Source: Chlorobiaceae bacterium (lineage in GTDB: Bacteria; Bacteroidota; Chlorobiia; Chlorobiales; Chlorobiaceae). Taken from it: a stretch of 64,000 nucleotides of DNA. The translations under genes were made by a program, and so were the position numbers. This document shows positions 1-9,475 of the stretch, one piece after another. The DNA lies in NCBI GenBank assembly GCA_013334865.1, contig JAAXWS010000002.1:124001-188000 (forward strand), read 5' to 3'. The notes beneath the pieces were generated by a model. That model was not told where the DNA came from, made no database searches, and worked only from the letters and a program-made list of their open reading frames with translations. Within the stretch, counting starts at the first letter, position 1, and each line of letters starts with the position of its first letter.

Positions 1-2052
1 AGCCCTGTCCGGGCCGCTCAGGACGACGGTCACCGGCGTCTCGTTGGCCGTGCCGAAGATGCCGATCGGGTTGATGCTCGCCTTGAGGCCGGGCACCCCG
101 ACGAACTCCTTCCTGACCAGCCGCATGACCTGGTCAGTCGAGCGAGTGCGAGCCTCCTTCGGGGTCAGTCGCACGTTGATTTCTGCGACGTTGTCGGAAG
201 CCTGGTTGATCATGCCCTCGTTCGAAGCCCCGACGGTCACGAGTATCTTTTCCACCTCGGGGTAGGACTCGAGTCGCCGTTCGACCCGGCGGACGAAGCT
301 GTTGGTCTGCTCGAGGCTCGTTCCCGGTTCAAGTTCGAGGATGATCGAGAAGTCGCCCCGGTCCGACACTTCGATGAACTCGCCGCCTATCCGCCCGAGT
401 ATCACCAGCGAGAACGAAGAGAAGAGCAGCATGGTGGCCGCCAGGATAACCTTGCGGGGGTTGCGGAGGCTCCAGTCGAGCAGACGAAGGTACCCGTCTC
501 GAGTCTGCGTATACCGGCGTTCGAAACCGATGGCGATCCTTCCGGCAAGTCTTTTGGAAGAAGGATGCTCGATCCGGGAAAACCTCGAGGCGAGCAGCGG
601 GGTGACCGTGAAGGAGACGAAGAGGCTGACCAGGGTCGAGATCACCATCACGATCGAGAACTCGCGCATGATGTCGCCGACCAGGCCGCTGATGAGCGAA
701 AGCGGCAGGAAGACCACCACATCGACCAGGGTGATCGACACTGCGGTGAAACCGATCTCGTTCCTGCCTGCAAGTGCCGCGTCACGGGGGTCCTCGCCAC
801 GCTCGAGGTGGCGGTAGATGTTCTCGAGGACCACGATCGAGTCGTCGACGAGCACGCCGATCACCAGCGACAGAGCCAGGAGGGTCATCAGGTTGAGCGT
901 GTAGCCGAAGACGTACATCCCGATGAAGGTGGTCACCAGCGACGTCGGGATCGAGACCATCACGATGACCGAATTCCGCAGGCTGTGCAGGAACAGCAGC
1001 ATCACCAGCGCAACCAGCAGGATCGCCAGGAACAGGTCGTGCTGCACGGCCGTGACGGCATCGAGGGTGAAGATGGAGCCATCCTGGGCGATGTCGAACT
1101 TCAGCCCGCGGTCGCGATAGGTCGATTCGAGCTGGGCGAGTTTCTGGCGGACCAGTCTGCTGACCTCGACCGTATTGGCGTCGTTCTGCTTCATCACCAC
1201 GATGCCGACCGCATTACGCCCGTTGATCCTGGAGATGGTCGTGATCTTCCTGAATGTGTCCTGCACCTCGGCAACGTCCCTGAGGTAGACGGCACCACCA
1301 CGGCCCGTAGGCCTGACAACCAGCTCCTTCAGCTCCTCGAGGCTGGTGAACTTGCCCGCCAGCCTGACTACGAACTGTCGGTCGGGCGCATCAACCGATC
1401 CGGTCGGGGCTTCGATGTTTGCCCTCCGCACCGCATCGAGCACATCCAGAACGGTAAGGCCGAGGCTTTCGAGGCGTTCAAGGTCGAGGTTGACCCTGAC
1501 TTCGCGCTCCCTGCCGCCCAGGATGACCACCTGTCCAACGCCGCTGATGTTCGACAGGGCCGGTTTTACCTCGTCCTTGAGCAGCTGGTAGAAGCCGGTG
1601 TCCGAGAGGTTTGCCGTCGCTCCGAGACGCAGCACAGGAAGCTCGTCGAGGGCAAAACGTGATACGACCGGCTCCTTGATGTCGTCCGGAAGGGAGCCCC
1701 TGGTCTCGTTGACCTTGCGCTGTACATCCTGAAGCGCCTTGTCGATATCGGCCGAGCTGGAGAACTCGATCGAGACGACCGACAGCCCCTCCCTGGAGGT
1801 GGAACTGATGGCAGAGATCTTCTCGATGGCCGATACTGCCTCTTCTACCTGTTTGGTCACCGAGGATTCGATTTCGGAGGGGGACGCCCCTGGATAAGCC
1901 GTAGAGACGGTCACGAACGGGGTGCTCATCCTCGGAAGGAGTTCGTACTTCAGCTGCAGGTAGCTGAAGAAGCCAAGGATGCCGAGGACCGAGAAGAGCA
2001 CGACGACCAGCGTCGGCCGCTTGATGGCAAGCCCCGTGAGCGTCATGTTCAT
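1..2052 (-). CDS. RND efflux transporter, inner-membrane pump (3' part cut by window)
   Basis: This is the first 684 codons of an AcrB/HAE-type resistance-nodulation-division pump; the C-terminal third lies outside the window. The N-terminus (MNMTLTGLAIKRPTLV) enters TM1 directly, and a long periplasmic porter region follows with the usual ISSTSREGLS segment. TM2 to TM6 carry GVLVDDSIVVLENI, the conserved TM4 region with adjacent aspartates expected for proton relay. The start ATG at 2052 overlaps the stop of the adaptor gene by 4 bases (ATGA), so the two are translationally coupled. Known family role: proton-driven export across both membranes with an adaptor and a TolC-like channel. No TolC gene is visible here. 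The substrate cannot be told; the DD motif is typical of hydrophobe/amphiphile pumps. Confidence 0.9.
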   Translation of the reverse strand, partial: MNMTLTGLAIKRPTLVVVLFSVLGILGFFSYLQLKYELLPRMSTPFVTVSTAYPGASPSEIESSVTKQVEEAVSAIEKISAISSTSREGLSVVSIEFSSSADIDKALQDVQRKVNETRGSLPDDIKEPVVSRFALDELPVLRLGATANLSDTGFYQLLKDEVKPALSNISGVGQVVILGGREREVRVNLDLERLESLGLTVLDVLDAVRRANIEAPTGSVDAPDRQFVVRLAGKFTSLEELKELVVRPTGRGGAVYLRDVAEVQDTFRKITTISRINGRNAVGIVVMKQNDANTVEVSRLVRQKLAQLESTYRDRGLKFDIAQDGSIFTLDAVTAVQHDLFLAILLVALVMLLFLHSLRNSVIVMVSIPTSLVTTFIGMYVFGYTLNLMTLLALSLVIGVLVDDSIVVLENIYRHLERGEDPRDAALAGRNEIGFTAVSITLVDVVVFLPLSLISGLVGDIMREFSIVMVISTLVSLFVSFTVTPLLASRFSRIEHPSSKRLAGRIAIGFERRYTQTRDGYLRLLDWSLRNPRKVILAATMLLFSSFSLVILGRIGGEFIEVSDRGDFSIILELEPGTSLEQTNSFVRRVERRLESYPEVEKILVTVGASNEGMINQASDNVAEINVRLTPKEARTRSTDQVMRLVRKEFVGVPGLKASINPIGIFGTANETPVTVVLSGPDRA

Positions 2053-3128
2053 CGGCCTCCGTCCACCCTGATGACCGTTACCGCCACTCCGTCGCCGAGT
2101 TCATTCTGCCCGCTCACGACCACCTGGTCACCTTGGGCGAGTCCCTGAAGCACCTCGATGCGGTTACCTTGTTCGGCGCCGGCAACAAGCCTGGCGAGGC
2201 GGGCGACACCCTGCCGCACCACGAATACCTCAGGGTTGCCGCGGCTGCCGACGAGGGCCTGCCTCGGGATCAGGAGAGAGGACCTCGAAGCTTTCCCGAC
2301 GAAAGACGCGCGGGCGAACATTCCTGCCCTGAACATCGTCTCCTTCGGGTTGTCCATCACCGCCTCGACCTGGTAGGTGTGATCCTTCGATGACTTGGCG
2401 CTGATCGAACTTACAGTCGCGGTGAATACCCTGTCGGGCCAGACATCGGTCGTCACGAGTACCGGCATGCCTCCGGAAACCAGGGAGACCTGCTTTTCCG
2501 GTATGGCGGCGACGATTTTGACCCGGGAGAGGTCGACCATGTTGGCCACCTTCATGCCGGGCTGGACAAGGTCGCCGACCTCGACCAGCCGTGCGGTGAC
2601 CGTTCCGCCGAAAGGCGACTTGACGGCCGTATCGCCGTGCCTGCGCCGTGCCGCCACCAGGTCGGCTTCGGCATCCTCGAGCTTCAGCTTCATCGCCTCG
2701 AAGCTGGAAACAGCAACGGCCCCTTCGTGTTCAAGGTTACGGTAACGTTCGAAGTCGCGTATTGCAAGCTGGCGGTTCACCATCGCCTTGCGGAGCGCAG
2801 ATGCAGCAACCTCATCGTCTACCTTGATCAGCGTTGCCCCGGCGGTTTTCCGCTGCCCAACTTCGCAGGAGACGGACCTGACGATGCCGGAGGTTTCCGA
2901 AAGGATATCGACGTCGCGCAACGCCCTGCTGATCCCGACCACCGTGAAGCTGTCACGTACCGATCCAATGCCGACAACGGAGACGGTGACGGGGACCCTG
3001 GTCGTGAATTCACGTTTGCTCTGCCCCTGCTGGCGTGACTGGTGCTCGAAAAACCAGAATGCGGCGGCCATAAAGGTGATCAAAGCAAGCACCATCGCCG
3101 TTCGTGTGCGTCCTGCAGGTAGCTTCAT
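2049..3128 (-). CDS. RND periplasmic adaptor (membrane fusion protein)
   Basis: 359 residues with an N-terminal membrane anchor or signal (about residues 11-27), a lipoyl/barrel-sandwich half (residues 70-100), a short alpha-hairpin (about 105-150) and the second lipoyl half around KSPFGGTVTARLVEVGDLVQ. Beta-barrel and membrane-proximal domains follow, ending near GDQVVVSGQNEL. This order is that of AcrA/MexA-like adaptors that link an RND pump to the outer-membrane channel. It is the first gene of a two-gene unit with the pump at 1-2052 (4-base overlap). No lipobox cysteine is visible, so it is probably anchored by its N-terminal helix. Confidence 0.9.
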   Translation of the reverse strand: MKLPAGRTRTAMVLALITFMAAAFWFFEHQSRQQGQSKREFTTRVPVTVSVVGIGSVRDSFTVVGISRALRDVDILSETSGIVRSVSCEVGQRKTAGATLIKVDDEVAASALRKAMVNRQLAIRDFERYRNLEHEGAVAVSSFEAMKLKLEDAEADLVAARRRHGDTAVKSPFGGTVTARLVEVGDLVQPGMKVANMVDLSRVKIVAAIPEKQVSLVSGGMPVLVTTDVWPDRVFTATVSSISAKSSKDHTYQVEAVMDNPKETMFRAGMFARASFVGKASRSSLLIPRQALVGSRGNPEVFVVRQGVARLARLVAGAEQGNRIEVLQGLAQGDQVVVSGQNELGDGVAVTVIRVDGGR

Positions 3129-3220
3129 GTTCGTTTTCTTTGGGGGATGAGCCGGCCGGTTAAGAGCCGCAGCATCCTCAAGATATCTTCTGTTCTCAAA
3201 AAATCCTCTTCTTCTACAGC

Positions 3221-3245
3221 AAAAAGGCGGGCACTGCCCGCCTTT
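3221..3245 (-). terminator. rho-independent terminator after the PhoU-like gene
   Basis: A GGCGGGC/GCCCGCC stem with a 3-base loop, extended by A-T pairs, is followed on the minus strand by a run of five T. It sits 24 bases past the stop of the PhoU-like gene and separates the phosphate genes from the efflux operon. Confidence 0.8.
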
Positions 3246-3268
3246 CGCACGATATTCGATTCAAGGCA

Positions 3269-3997
3269 TCAGCAGAAGTGGCGGGCGATCGCACAGGAGA
3301 TTTCGGCGGAAGCCTTGACGTGCTCGACCACCGACAGGATGCCGGTGAAGTTGGTGATGTTGCCGTCGGTCACTTCGGCCTTGAGCTTCCTTACGGCACC
3401 CTCGTAAAGCCCTTCGATCTCCTTCATCATGTCGAGGGTCTCGGAGGCATGCTTCGAGTTGCCGCTGACGAAGGCTTCGACCGCTTTCTTGATCATCTCG
3501 GCGGTGATGTCGCCCATCGGCTTCAGGCCATACTCGTCCTTGTGCAGCTCCTGGATGTTGGCGAGCTGGATATATTCGGTCTTGTCGGCGATATTGAGCG
3601 CGAACTGTGCGAGCTTCTCGAGCTCCTTGAGGATCATCCGCGCATCGACCACCGTCTTGTGATCAGTTTCGCTGAGCTGCTGGAAGTTCTCGTAAGCAAG
3701 GGTCAGGTATTCCACCTCGAACTTGCCCTTCTGAATGTACTGTTCGTCAAATTCGAAGGCCGAAGCCGCAAGGTCGCGGTTCTTCTTGGTAGAGGCCCTG
3801 ACGACCAGCATGAGGTTGTTCTCGACGTTCGATGAGAGCTTGGTGAGCTTCTGCTTCAGGGTTTCGAGCTGCTCGTTTACGGGGCCTGCCGGCTTGGTGG
3901 CGAGGTTGAACTTCGAAGGGTCGATCTGGATGGTGAACGCCTTTGGGATGGAGCCGGATTTCGAAGAATCGCCGGTTTTCTTGCCGAACAGTGCCAT
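3269..3997 (-). CDS. PhoU-like helical-bundle protein
   Basis: 242 residues, almost entirely alpha-helical by composition. The arrangement resembles two PhoU three-helix units: first around residues 35-120 (VENNLMLVVRASTKKNRDLA ... VDARMILKELEKLAQFALNIAD), second around 140-240. The segment AQFALNIAD matches the PhoU signature position (usually ERIGDHAVNIAE), but the R-I-G-D residues that help bind metal are not kept. The short N-terminus MALFGKKTGDSSKS is polar with no signal. It is the last gene of the leftward pst cluster, after phoU, and is followed by a terminator. Likely an accessory phosphate-signalling or Pst-interacting protein; function inferred from fold and neighbours only. Confidence 0.6.
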   Translation of the reverse strand: MALFGKKTGDSSKSGSIPKAFTIQIDPSKFNLATKPAGPVNEQLETLKQKLTKLSSNVENNLMLVVRASTKKNRDLAASAFEFDEQYIQKGKFEVEYLTLAYENFQQLSETDHKTVVDARMILKELEKLAQFALNIADKTEYIQLANIQELHKDEYGLKPMGDITAEMIKKAVEAFVSGNSKHASETLDMMKEIEGLYEGAVRKLKAEVTDGNITNFTGILSVVEHVKASAEISCAIARHFC

Positions 3998-4104
3998 AGT
4001 GTGCTAGCTCGTTGGAGGTGTTGATGGATACTTTGAAGAGCTGTTAATTTACTCCCCTGAAAGAGTTATACAAAGCGGATATGCAAAAAAAGAGGAGCAT
4101 GGAT

Positions 4105-4188
4105 CGTAACACGTGACGCGTGACGCGTAACCCGAAAGAATCGCCCGGTGCTTCAGCACAATATCTTGTCACGTGTTGCGCGTCACGA
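4105..4188. repeat. Imperfect inverted repeat between phoU and the PhoU-like gene
   Basis: The left arm at 4105-4131 is built of short CGTGACG/CGTAAC units (GTGACGCGTGACGCGTAAC). The right arm at 4169-4188 (GTCACGTGTTGCGCGTCACG) is its near reverse complement, 16 of 20 positions by eye, with about 37 bases between. It lies in the 197-base gap between two same-strand genes. It could fold in mRNA as an attenuating or processing hairpin, or be a copy of a dispersed intergenic element. No U-run follows, so it is not a plain terminator. Confidence 0.5.
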
Positions 4189-4194
4189 TGATAT

Positions 4195-4890
4195 TCAGCT
4201 CTTGAGCGATTGGACGATCTTTTCAAATGAGTCCTCCCCATGCCGGACGATCTCTCCCGTCACCAGGTAGATCACCTCGAGGGCGATTCTTGTCGCGTGG
4301 TCGGCCATGCGCTCGATGTATCGCGAAACGCTGAGCACGGCGAGCAGCTGAGAGGTGCTCGAGCCATCCTGCTTCATGGCGTCGGCAACCATCTTGAAGA
4401 CCATGCGATGCATTGCGTCGACCTGCTCATCCGATCCGCAGACTTCGTCAGCCAGATGCCTGTCGCGATCCACGAAGCCATCGATAGACTTTCTGACCAT
4501 CTGTGAAGCAACTCGAGCCATCTTGTCGAATTCGTAGTAATCCATGACCTCTGTACCAAGGTCAGGCATCCGTTCGACGATGTGCACGGCAAGGTCGCCG
4601 ATCCTCTCAAGGTCGTCGTTGATCTTGATGATGGTCACGATGGTCCTGAGGTCGCGCGCCACCGGCTGCTGGAGGGCCAGGAACGCCAGGCACCGCTCCT
4701 CGAGGCGCACTTCGGAGAGGTTTATCTCCTCGTCGGCCTCCTTAACCATCCGCGCCACCTGCTGGTCCTGCTGCCTGACGGCTGTCAGAGCCTGGTCAAA
4801 ATTGCTCAACACCATCTCGGAGAGTAAGACAAGTTCCCTGGACAACTCCCTGATATGTTCGTGTACCGGTCTTTCCAACATGTCGGTCAA
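4195..4890 (-). CDS. phoU: PhoU, negative regulator of Pho signalling
   Basis: 231 residues, the usual PhoU length. Two tandem PhoU units are visible: residues about 15-100, with QQPVARDLRTIVTIIKINDDLERIGDLAVHI, and about 120-205, with VSRYIERMADHATRIALEVIYL. Both keep the E-R-x-x-D metal-binding motif. In characterised bacteria PhoU couples the state of the PstSCAB transporter to the PhoR/PhoB two-component system in the cytoplasm and limits phosphate uptake. The gene directly follows pstB (9-base gap between pstB stop and phoU start), which fits co-transcription as pstCAB-phoU. phoR and phoB are not in this window. Confidence 0.96.
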   Translation of the reverse strand: MTDMLERPVHEHIRELSRELVLLSEMVLSNFDQALTAVRQQDQQVARMVKEADEEINLSEVRLEERCLAFLALQQPVARDLRTIVTIIKINDDLERIGDLAVHIVERMPDLGTEVMDYYEFDKMARVASQMVRKSIDGFVDRDRHLADEVCGSDEQVDAMHRMVFKMVADAMKQDGSSTSQLLAVLSVSRYIERMADHATRIALEVIYLVTGEIVRHGEDSFEKIVQSLKS

Positions 4891-4899
4891 TTGGTTTCG

Positions 4900-5763
4900 T
4901 TAACTGAATCTTCCGGTAATATAATCCTCGGTCATCTTGTCTTTCGGCTTGGTGAAAAGCTGTGCCGTCGGAGCATGTTCGACAAGGATACCTTCGTAAA
5001 AAAACATCGTGTAATCGGACACTCGCGATGCCTGTTGCATGTTGTGCGTCACGATCATGATCGTATAACTGCCCCGCAGTTCCTGGATAAGGTCCTCGAT
5101 TTTGGCCGTGGCTTTCGGGTCAAGGGCGGAGGTCGGTTCGTCGAGGAGCAGGATTTCCGGTTCGACGGCCAGCGTACGTGCAACACAAAGCCGCTGCTGC
5201 TGTCCGCCGGAAAGCCCAAGCGCGTTCTTGTCGAGACGGTCACTGACTTCGTCCCAGAGGGCGGCCTTGCGCAAGCTTTTCTCAACGATCCCTTCGAGGG
5301 TTTTTTTGTCGCGGATACCGTGAAGCCGCGGACCATAGGCGATGTTGTCGAAGATCGATTTCGGGAAGGGATTCGGCTTCTGGAACACCATGCCGATCTT
5401 CTTGCGAAGAAGTACCTCGTCGGTAAACCTCCCATAGACATCCTCGCCGTCAAACATCAGGGCGCCGGTGGTGTGGCAGTTCGGAATCAGATCGTTCATG
5501 CGGTTGATCGAACGGAGGAAGGTGCTTTTCCCGCAACCGCTGGGGCCGATAATCGCCGTCACATATTTTGACAGGATATCGGCGTTGACCTTCTTGACCG
5601 CTTCGAACTCGCCATAATAAATGGAGAAGTTCTTTGCCGACACATGCGGTACGCCACCATCTGCAACCTTGTTGCGTTCAGGAGGCAGATAGATATCTGG
5701 CACAGATTTCTGTGTGCTGCCCGTATCCGGTTTCATCTCTATAGCTTCAGCCGTCAGTTCCAT
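4900..5763 (-). CDS. pstB: PstB, phosphate ABC transporter ATPase
   Basis: 287 residues. Walker [13 protein letters not shown] signature LSGGQQQR, Walker B ILLLDEP and the switch histidine in IVTHN are all present. The PstB-specific [16 protein letters not shown] stretch follows the Q-loop. An N-terminal extension of about 40 residues precedes the conserved start of the domain ([17 protein letters not shown]), so the true start could be slightly downstream. It powers high-affinity phosphate import through PstC/PstA. It lies 6 bases after pstA and 9 before phoU, on one transcript. Confidence 0.97.
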   Translation of the reverse strand: MELTAEAIEMKPDTGSTQKSVPDIYLPPERNKVADGGVPHVSAKNFSIYYGEFEAVKKVNADILSKYVTAIIGPSGCGKSTFLRSINRMNDLIPNCHTTGALMFDGEDVYGRFTDEVLLRKKIGMVFQKPNPFPKSIFDNIAYGPRLHGIRDKKTLEGIVEKSLRKAALWDEVSDRLDKNALGLSGGQQQRLCVARTLAVEPEILLLDEPTSALDPKATAKIEDLIQELRGSYTIMIVTHNMQQASRVSDYTMFFYEGILVEHAPTAQLFTKPKDKMTEDYITGRFS

Positions 5764-5769
5764 GATTGA

Positions 5770-7116
5770 CTACCCTTTTAATTTTTTGGAAATACGGGCC
5801 CTCAGGATAATAGCCGACATGTTCAGCAGCAGGACGATCGTCACCAGGGCGAGAACCATCCCGTACTGGACATGCCTTATCTCGCTTGCAGCCTCATGTT
5901 CGCTTGCAAGGTTGTAGATGTTCCAGGAGAGGGCCGGTGTGGGCGAATTGAACACGTCTGCCAGCCCGATGGCAGAACCGACGCTGACAGCCGCCGTGAA
6001 GATGATCGGCGCGGTCTCGCCAGCCGCCCTGCCAAGGCTTATCACCCCGCCGGTCAGGATGCCGGGCAGGGCTGCCGGCAGGATCACCGTGACGATGGTG
6101 TTCCACTTCGTCGAACCGAGTCCGAGCGACGCCTCACGATAGGTTTTCGGCACAGCCAGGATCGCCTCTTCAGCCGAGCGTATGATGGTCGGAAGTATCA
6201 TGATGGCCAGGGTCAGCGAACCGGCGAGCACGCTTTTCGATTCCGACACCTTCAGCGTATTGATGAAAAAGGCAAGGCCGAAGAGGCCGAACACGATGCT
6301 CGGTACACCGGCAAGCGTGCTGTTTGCGCTGCGGAGCAGGCTGTTGAAAAAACCTTCACGCGCATACTCGGTAAAATATACCGCAGCTATCACGCCGAGC
6401 GGGAAGGCAAAAAGCATGGCGCCTATCGCAAGGAATATGGTCCCCTGGATTTCAGGCCAGATTCCGCCGAAAATGTGGGAATCTATCGAGCTGTCCGTGA
6501 TGAAGCCCCAGTAAATCGTCCATTCCGGGAGCAGCATCCGATCAAGGTTTTCTTCGACATAAGGAAAAAGCTTCACGAGCGATGTCCCCTGGAAGCCTGC
6601 CGACCTGCTGACGAAATACTCCTTGGCTTCAGCATCGGGGTTCGAATAGTCCCACTGCTTCTCGTACAGCAGTTCGTGAAGTTTTTCTTCAGCCTTGCTC
6701 CATCTGGTCTGCCCATACTTATATCTGGTCAGCTCAGGGATATCTCCACCTGGCCGTGGACCGAGCAGAGCCTTGAGCGACTCCTTGACCTGCCGGTATT
6801 TGTCCTGGTATTCTGCCTGCTTCGCTTCATCCATGCTGCTCATCTCGACCTCGAACTGGTCCAGCATCGCATAGGCTTTACTACGCACCGCATCCGACTC
6901 CACGATCTCCCGTTGAAGCTCTGCCTTGTCGCCGCGACGAAACTCGTTGTAGAGCAGTTTGCGGTGCTCTACGGTCCCCCTGAACACATTGGCCGTGACT
7001 CCGTTGAAGACGATCGGCACGAGCACGACGAGCAACATCATTCCCATGATCACGATCGAGCCGATCCCAAGCGCGGTAAACGATCGGTCAAGCAGTTTTC
7101 TGGTGCCGAGATTCAT
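5770..7116 (-). CDS. pstA: PstA, phosphate ABC transporter permease with long periplasmic insert
   Basis: 448 residues, clearly longer than the usual 280-300. After TM1 (about residues 15-38) comes a hydrophilic charged insert of roughly 180 residues. The canonical permease core then begins near residue 225 (IQGTIFLAIGAMLFAFPLGVIAAVY) with the coupling motif EAILAVPKTYREASLGLGSTKWNTI that contacts PstB. The insert should face the periplasm and has no family I can name. The gene sits between pstC and pstB. Confidence 0.93.
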   Translation of the reverse strand: MNLGTRKLLDRSFTALGIGSIVIMGMMLLVVLVPIVFNGVTANVFRGTVEHRKLLYNEFRRGDKAELQREIVESDAVRSKAYAMLDQFEVEMSSMDEAKQAEYQDKYRQVKESLKALLGPRPGGDIPELTRYKYGQTRWSKAEEKLHELLYEKQWDYSNPDAEAKEYFVSRSAGFQGTSLVKLFPYVEENLDRMLLPEWTIYWGFITDSSIDSHIFGGIWPEIQGTIFLAIGAMLFAFPLGVIAAVYFTEYAREGFFNSLLRSANSTLAGVPSIVFGLFGLAFFINTLKVSESKSVLAGSLTLAIMILPTIIRSAEEAILAVPKTYREASLGLGSTKWNTIVTVILPAALPGILTGGVISLGRAAGETAPIIFTAAVSVGSAIGLADVFNSPTPALSWNIYNLASEHEAASEIRHVQYGMVLALVTIVLLLNMSAIILRARISKKLKG

Positions 7117-7163
7117 ACTGACAGGTTTCGTTGACAGAAATAGTTGCGGGGATCACTGGATAC

Positions 7164-8327
7164 TCACTGTCCGGAAAGAATCTTTCTCTGGCGGACCACA
7201 ATCCGTTCGCTGATGAAATTGCTGATGAAACTGATAACCAGCAGCAGCAGTCCCATGGCGAACAGCACGTGGAAGCGAGCCGAACCGGTCACCTGGTCAG
7301 CCTCGCCCATGTCGCCGGCGATGGTCGCCGTCAGGGTTCGTACTGACTCGAGGTAGTTGAACCAGGGGTCAGGGATGTGCGACGAGTTGCCTGAAGCCAT
7401 CCAGACTACCATGGTCTCCCCAAGTGCACGCATGATGCCGAGGATCACGGCCGCGAGGATTCCGCTGCTCGCCGCAGGAAGGATGATCTTGATGATGGTC
7501 TCCGCGCGGGTCGCCCCGAGCGCATAGCTCCCCTCCCGCATGTCACGGCCGACTGCCTGCAGAGCATCTTCCGAGACGCTGACGATCGTGGGAAGGGCCA
7601 TGAAACTCAGGATAATGGAGACGTTGAGTGCGTTGGTCCCGGTGAGGATCTCGATTTTCTGCAGCCCCCTCCCGACGAAAAAAAGGAGCAGGATGGCAAC
7701 GATGCCGAATGCAGAAGCAAGAATGCGCTGAACCTGTTGGCGGCGGACGTCGTCACTGATCGACATAACCAAAAGTTCAGACGAGACGATCACCGCAAGC
7801 AGCAGGAACGGCGTGGCGATCAGCCACCAGGTCCACATGAGGATCGGTCCGCCGAAGCTCTGCAACAGCGGAGCCAGGATCACGAGGGCAAAGAAGCCGA
7901 AGGCCACCGAAGGGATTGCTGCAAGCATTTCAATCACCGGCTTGACATACTGGCGCATAGAGAAAGGCAAGACGTCCGAAAGGCAGATCGCCGCGATAAT
8001 GCCCATAGGGACCGCTATAAGCGCTGATCCCGCAGTGACCATGAGGCTTCCATAGATGATTGCCAGGGCGCCGAACCGGGGTGGGTCGTCGGCAGGATAC
8101 CATTCGCTGCTGGTGAAGAACTCGCTGAACCCCCTGATCTGGAAGAAAGGTATTGCGTCGCGGGCTACGAAGTAGAAGATGAACAGTACAATGATGGCTA
8201 CGATCGCAGCGACAAGGAAAAGCAGAGACTCGCCTGCAGACTTTGTGATCTTCTGCAGTTTTCGTTTCCGGGCGCTGACGACAAAGGCTGATGACCTGCC
8301 TGCCGTCGCGTTACCTTCCTCATTCAT
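7164..8327 (-). CDS. pstC: PstC, phosphate ABC transporter permease
   Basis: 387 residues. A cytoplasmic N-terminus of about 30 residues leads to TM1 (LLFLVAAIVAIIVLFIFYFV). The permease core follows, with the EAA-type coupling loop EDALQAVGRDMREGSYALGATRAETI and a C-terminal TM (VLFAMGLLLLVISFISNFIS). It pairs with PstA as the inner-membrane channel. It is the first gene of pstCAB-phoU and has its own candidate Pho-box promoter at 8387-8433, so this unit can be expressed independently of the three pstS genes upstream. Confidence 0.95.
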   Translation of the reverse strand: MNEEGNATAGRSSAFVVSARKRKLQKITKSAGESLLFLVAAIVAIIVLFIFYFVARDAIPFFQIRGFSEFFTSSEWYPADDPPRFGALAIIYGSLMVTAGSALIAVPMGIIAAICLSDVLPFSMRQYVKPVIEMLAAIPSVAFGFFALVILAPLLQSFGGPILMWTWWLIATPFLLLAVIVSSELLVMSISDDVRRQQVQRILASAFGIVAILLLFFVGRGLQKIEILTGTNALNVSIILSFMALPTIVSVSEDALQAVGRDMREGSYALGATRAETIIKIILPAASSGILAAVILGIMRALGETMVVWMASGNSSHIPDPWFNYLESVRTLTATIAGDMGEADQVTGSARFHVLFAMGLLLLVISFISNFISERIVVRQRKILSGQ

Positions 8328-8386
8328 ATCTGTGCTGTTTTACAGGCGCTTCTGAGCTGCCGGTGATTACTTCTTTACGGACCGAA

Positions 8387-8433
8387 CAAATCTATACCAC
8401 GGCCACCAACTATGCAACGATCACACTGTTACA
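8387..8433 (-). promoter_or_regulatory. Candidate Pho-box promoter of pstC
   Basis: On the minus strand, TGTAACA (8427-8433) and the degenerate GATCGTT (8416-8422) are 11 bases apart. Exactly 21 bases later comes TAGATTTG (8387-8394). A further weak unit (GTTTCCA) lies one 11-base step upstream. The same layout and the identical TAGATTTG octamer occur before the second pstS and the porin gene. It is read as a response-regulator (PhoB/PhoP-like) site replacing the -35, with TAGATT as the -10. The 5' leader would be about 55 bases. Confidence 0.65.
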
Positions 8434-8551
8434 AATATGGAAACAATAACCGGGCATTTGAAGCGGCATGCGGGATACCGTGGAGAAGCGTGACGTGGAA
8501 ATCGACCGGGCCATAGATACCCGGTCGCATGTTTTGACCCGATTTTGCTTA

Positions 8552-9373
8552 TCAATACTTGTTGATGAAGCCAAGTTCGTTGATGATTTTTTTCCCATCG
8601 ACGCTCTTCGGCAAATCGACAAGTTGCTTGACAGAACCGGAGGGCTGTCCGTTGGTGACAAAATATAACGGCCGGGAAAGAGGATATGTTCCATTCTTGA
8701 CAGTCACCGGAGTAGGCATCACCCCGTTGACCGCGACTTTCTTGAGAGATGAATCTGCAAATCCGAGTCCTAGGAATCCGATCGCGCCCCTGGTCAGGGA
8801 GACTCTGCTCTTGACGGCGCCGTTGCTTGCCTGGGTCTCGGCATTTCTGGTCACCGGATTCTCCTTGCCTACCACCATTTCCTTGAAGCTCTCCTGGGTG
8901 CCGCTGTTCGACTCGCGCTGGATGACCACAATATTTGCGTTCGGACCGCCGACCTGGCTCCAGTTGGTAATCTTGCCTTTATAAATATCGGCAATCTGCG
9001 CCGTAGTCAGCGAACGGACCGGATTTGAAGGGTGCACGACGATGGCAATGCCGTCGAGCGCCACCACATTGGAGATCGGGTTGACACCTTTTGACTTTGC
9101 AGCCGAAAGCTCCTGTGGTTTCAGGGGACGTGACATGCTGGCGATATCGCAGCTTTTGTTGATCAGGCTTTTCGCGCCGTTGCCGGAACCGGACTCGCTC
9201 ACGGTGACGGCGATGTTGTATTTCCTGGTGAAATATGCGGCAAAAGACTTGGCAAGCGGCCCGACGGTCGTCGAACCGTCGATCACGATGCTGTTGCCAG
9301 CCTCGGCACTGCCCGTAGCGGTAAGGAGGACGATCGCTGCTATTGAAAGCTTCTTCCCTAAACGTTTCATCAT
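8552..9373 (-). CDS. pstS: PstS phosphate-binding protein, paralogue 1
   Basis: 273 residues with a Sec signal peptide (LSIAAIVLLTATGSAEA, cleavage near residue 25). The mature protein begins with GNSIVIDGSTTVGPLAKSF, the first phosphate-binding loop of PstS. SGSGNGAKSLINKSCDIASMSRP and QRESNSGTQESFKEM supply the other serine/threonine ligands. It binds phosphate in the periplasm and delivers it to PstCA. Start chosen at the first ATG of an ATGATG pair behind an AAGGGG Shine-Dalgarno. It is the most divergent of the three tandem copies and the one nearest pstC. No Pho box was found in front of it. Confidence 0.95.
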   Translation of the reverse strand: MMKRLGKKLSIAAIVLLTATGSAEAGNSIVIDGSTTVGPLAKSFAAYFTRKYNIAVTVSESGSGNGAKSLINKSCDIASMSRPLKPQELSAAKSKGVNPISNVVALDGIAIVVHPSNPVRSLTTAQIADIYKGKITNWSQVGGPNANIVVIQRESNSGTQESFKEMVVGKENPVTRNAETQASNGAVKSRVSLTRGAIGFLGLGFADSSLKKVAVNGVMPTPVTVKNGTYPLSRPLYFVTNGQPSGSVKQLVDLPKSVDGKKIINELGFINKY

Positions 9374-9475
9374 GTCTGCCCCTTCGTTGGTTGTATAATG
9401 ACCCGTTTGAATTTAATGCTGGGCCGACAATTTAAAAAACGGGATTTCCCGGGTTCATATGAAAAGTCCTATAAC

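Noticed and set aside
9374..9475. A Pho box in front of the first pstS
   Set aside because: No pair of TTAACA-like units with 11-base spacing and the 21-base distance could be found.
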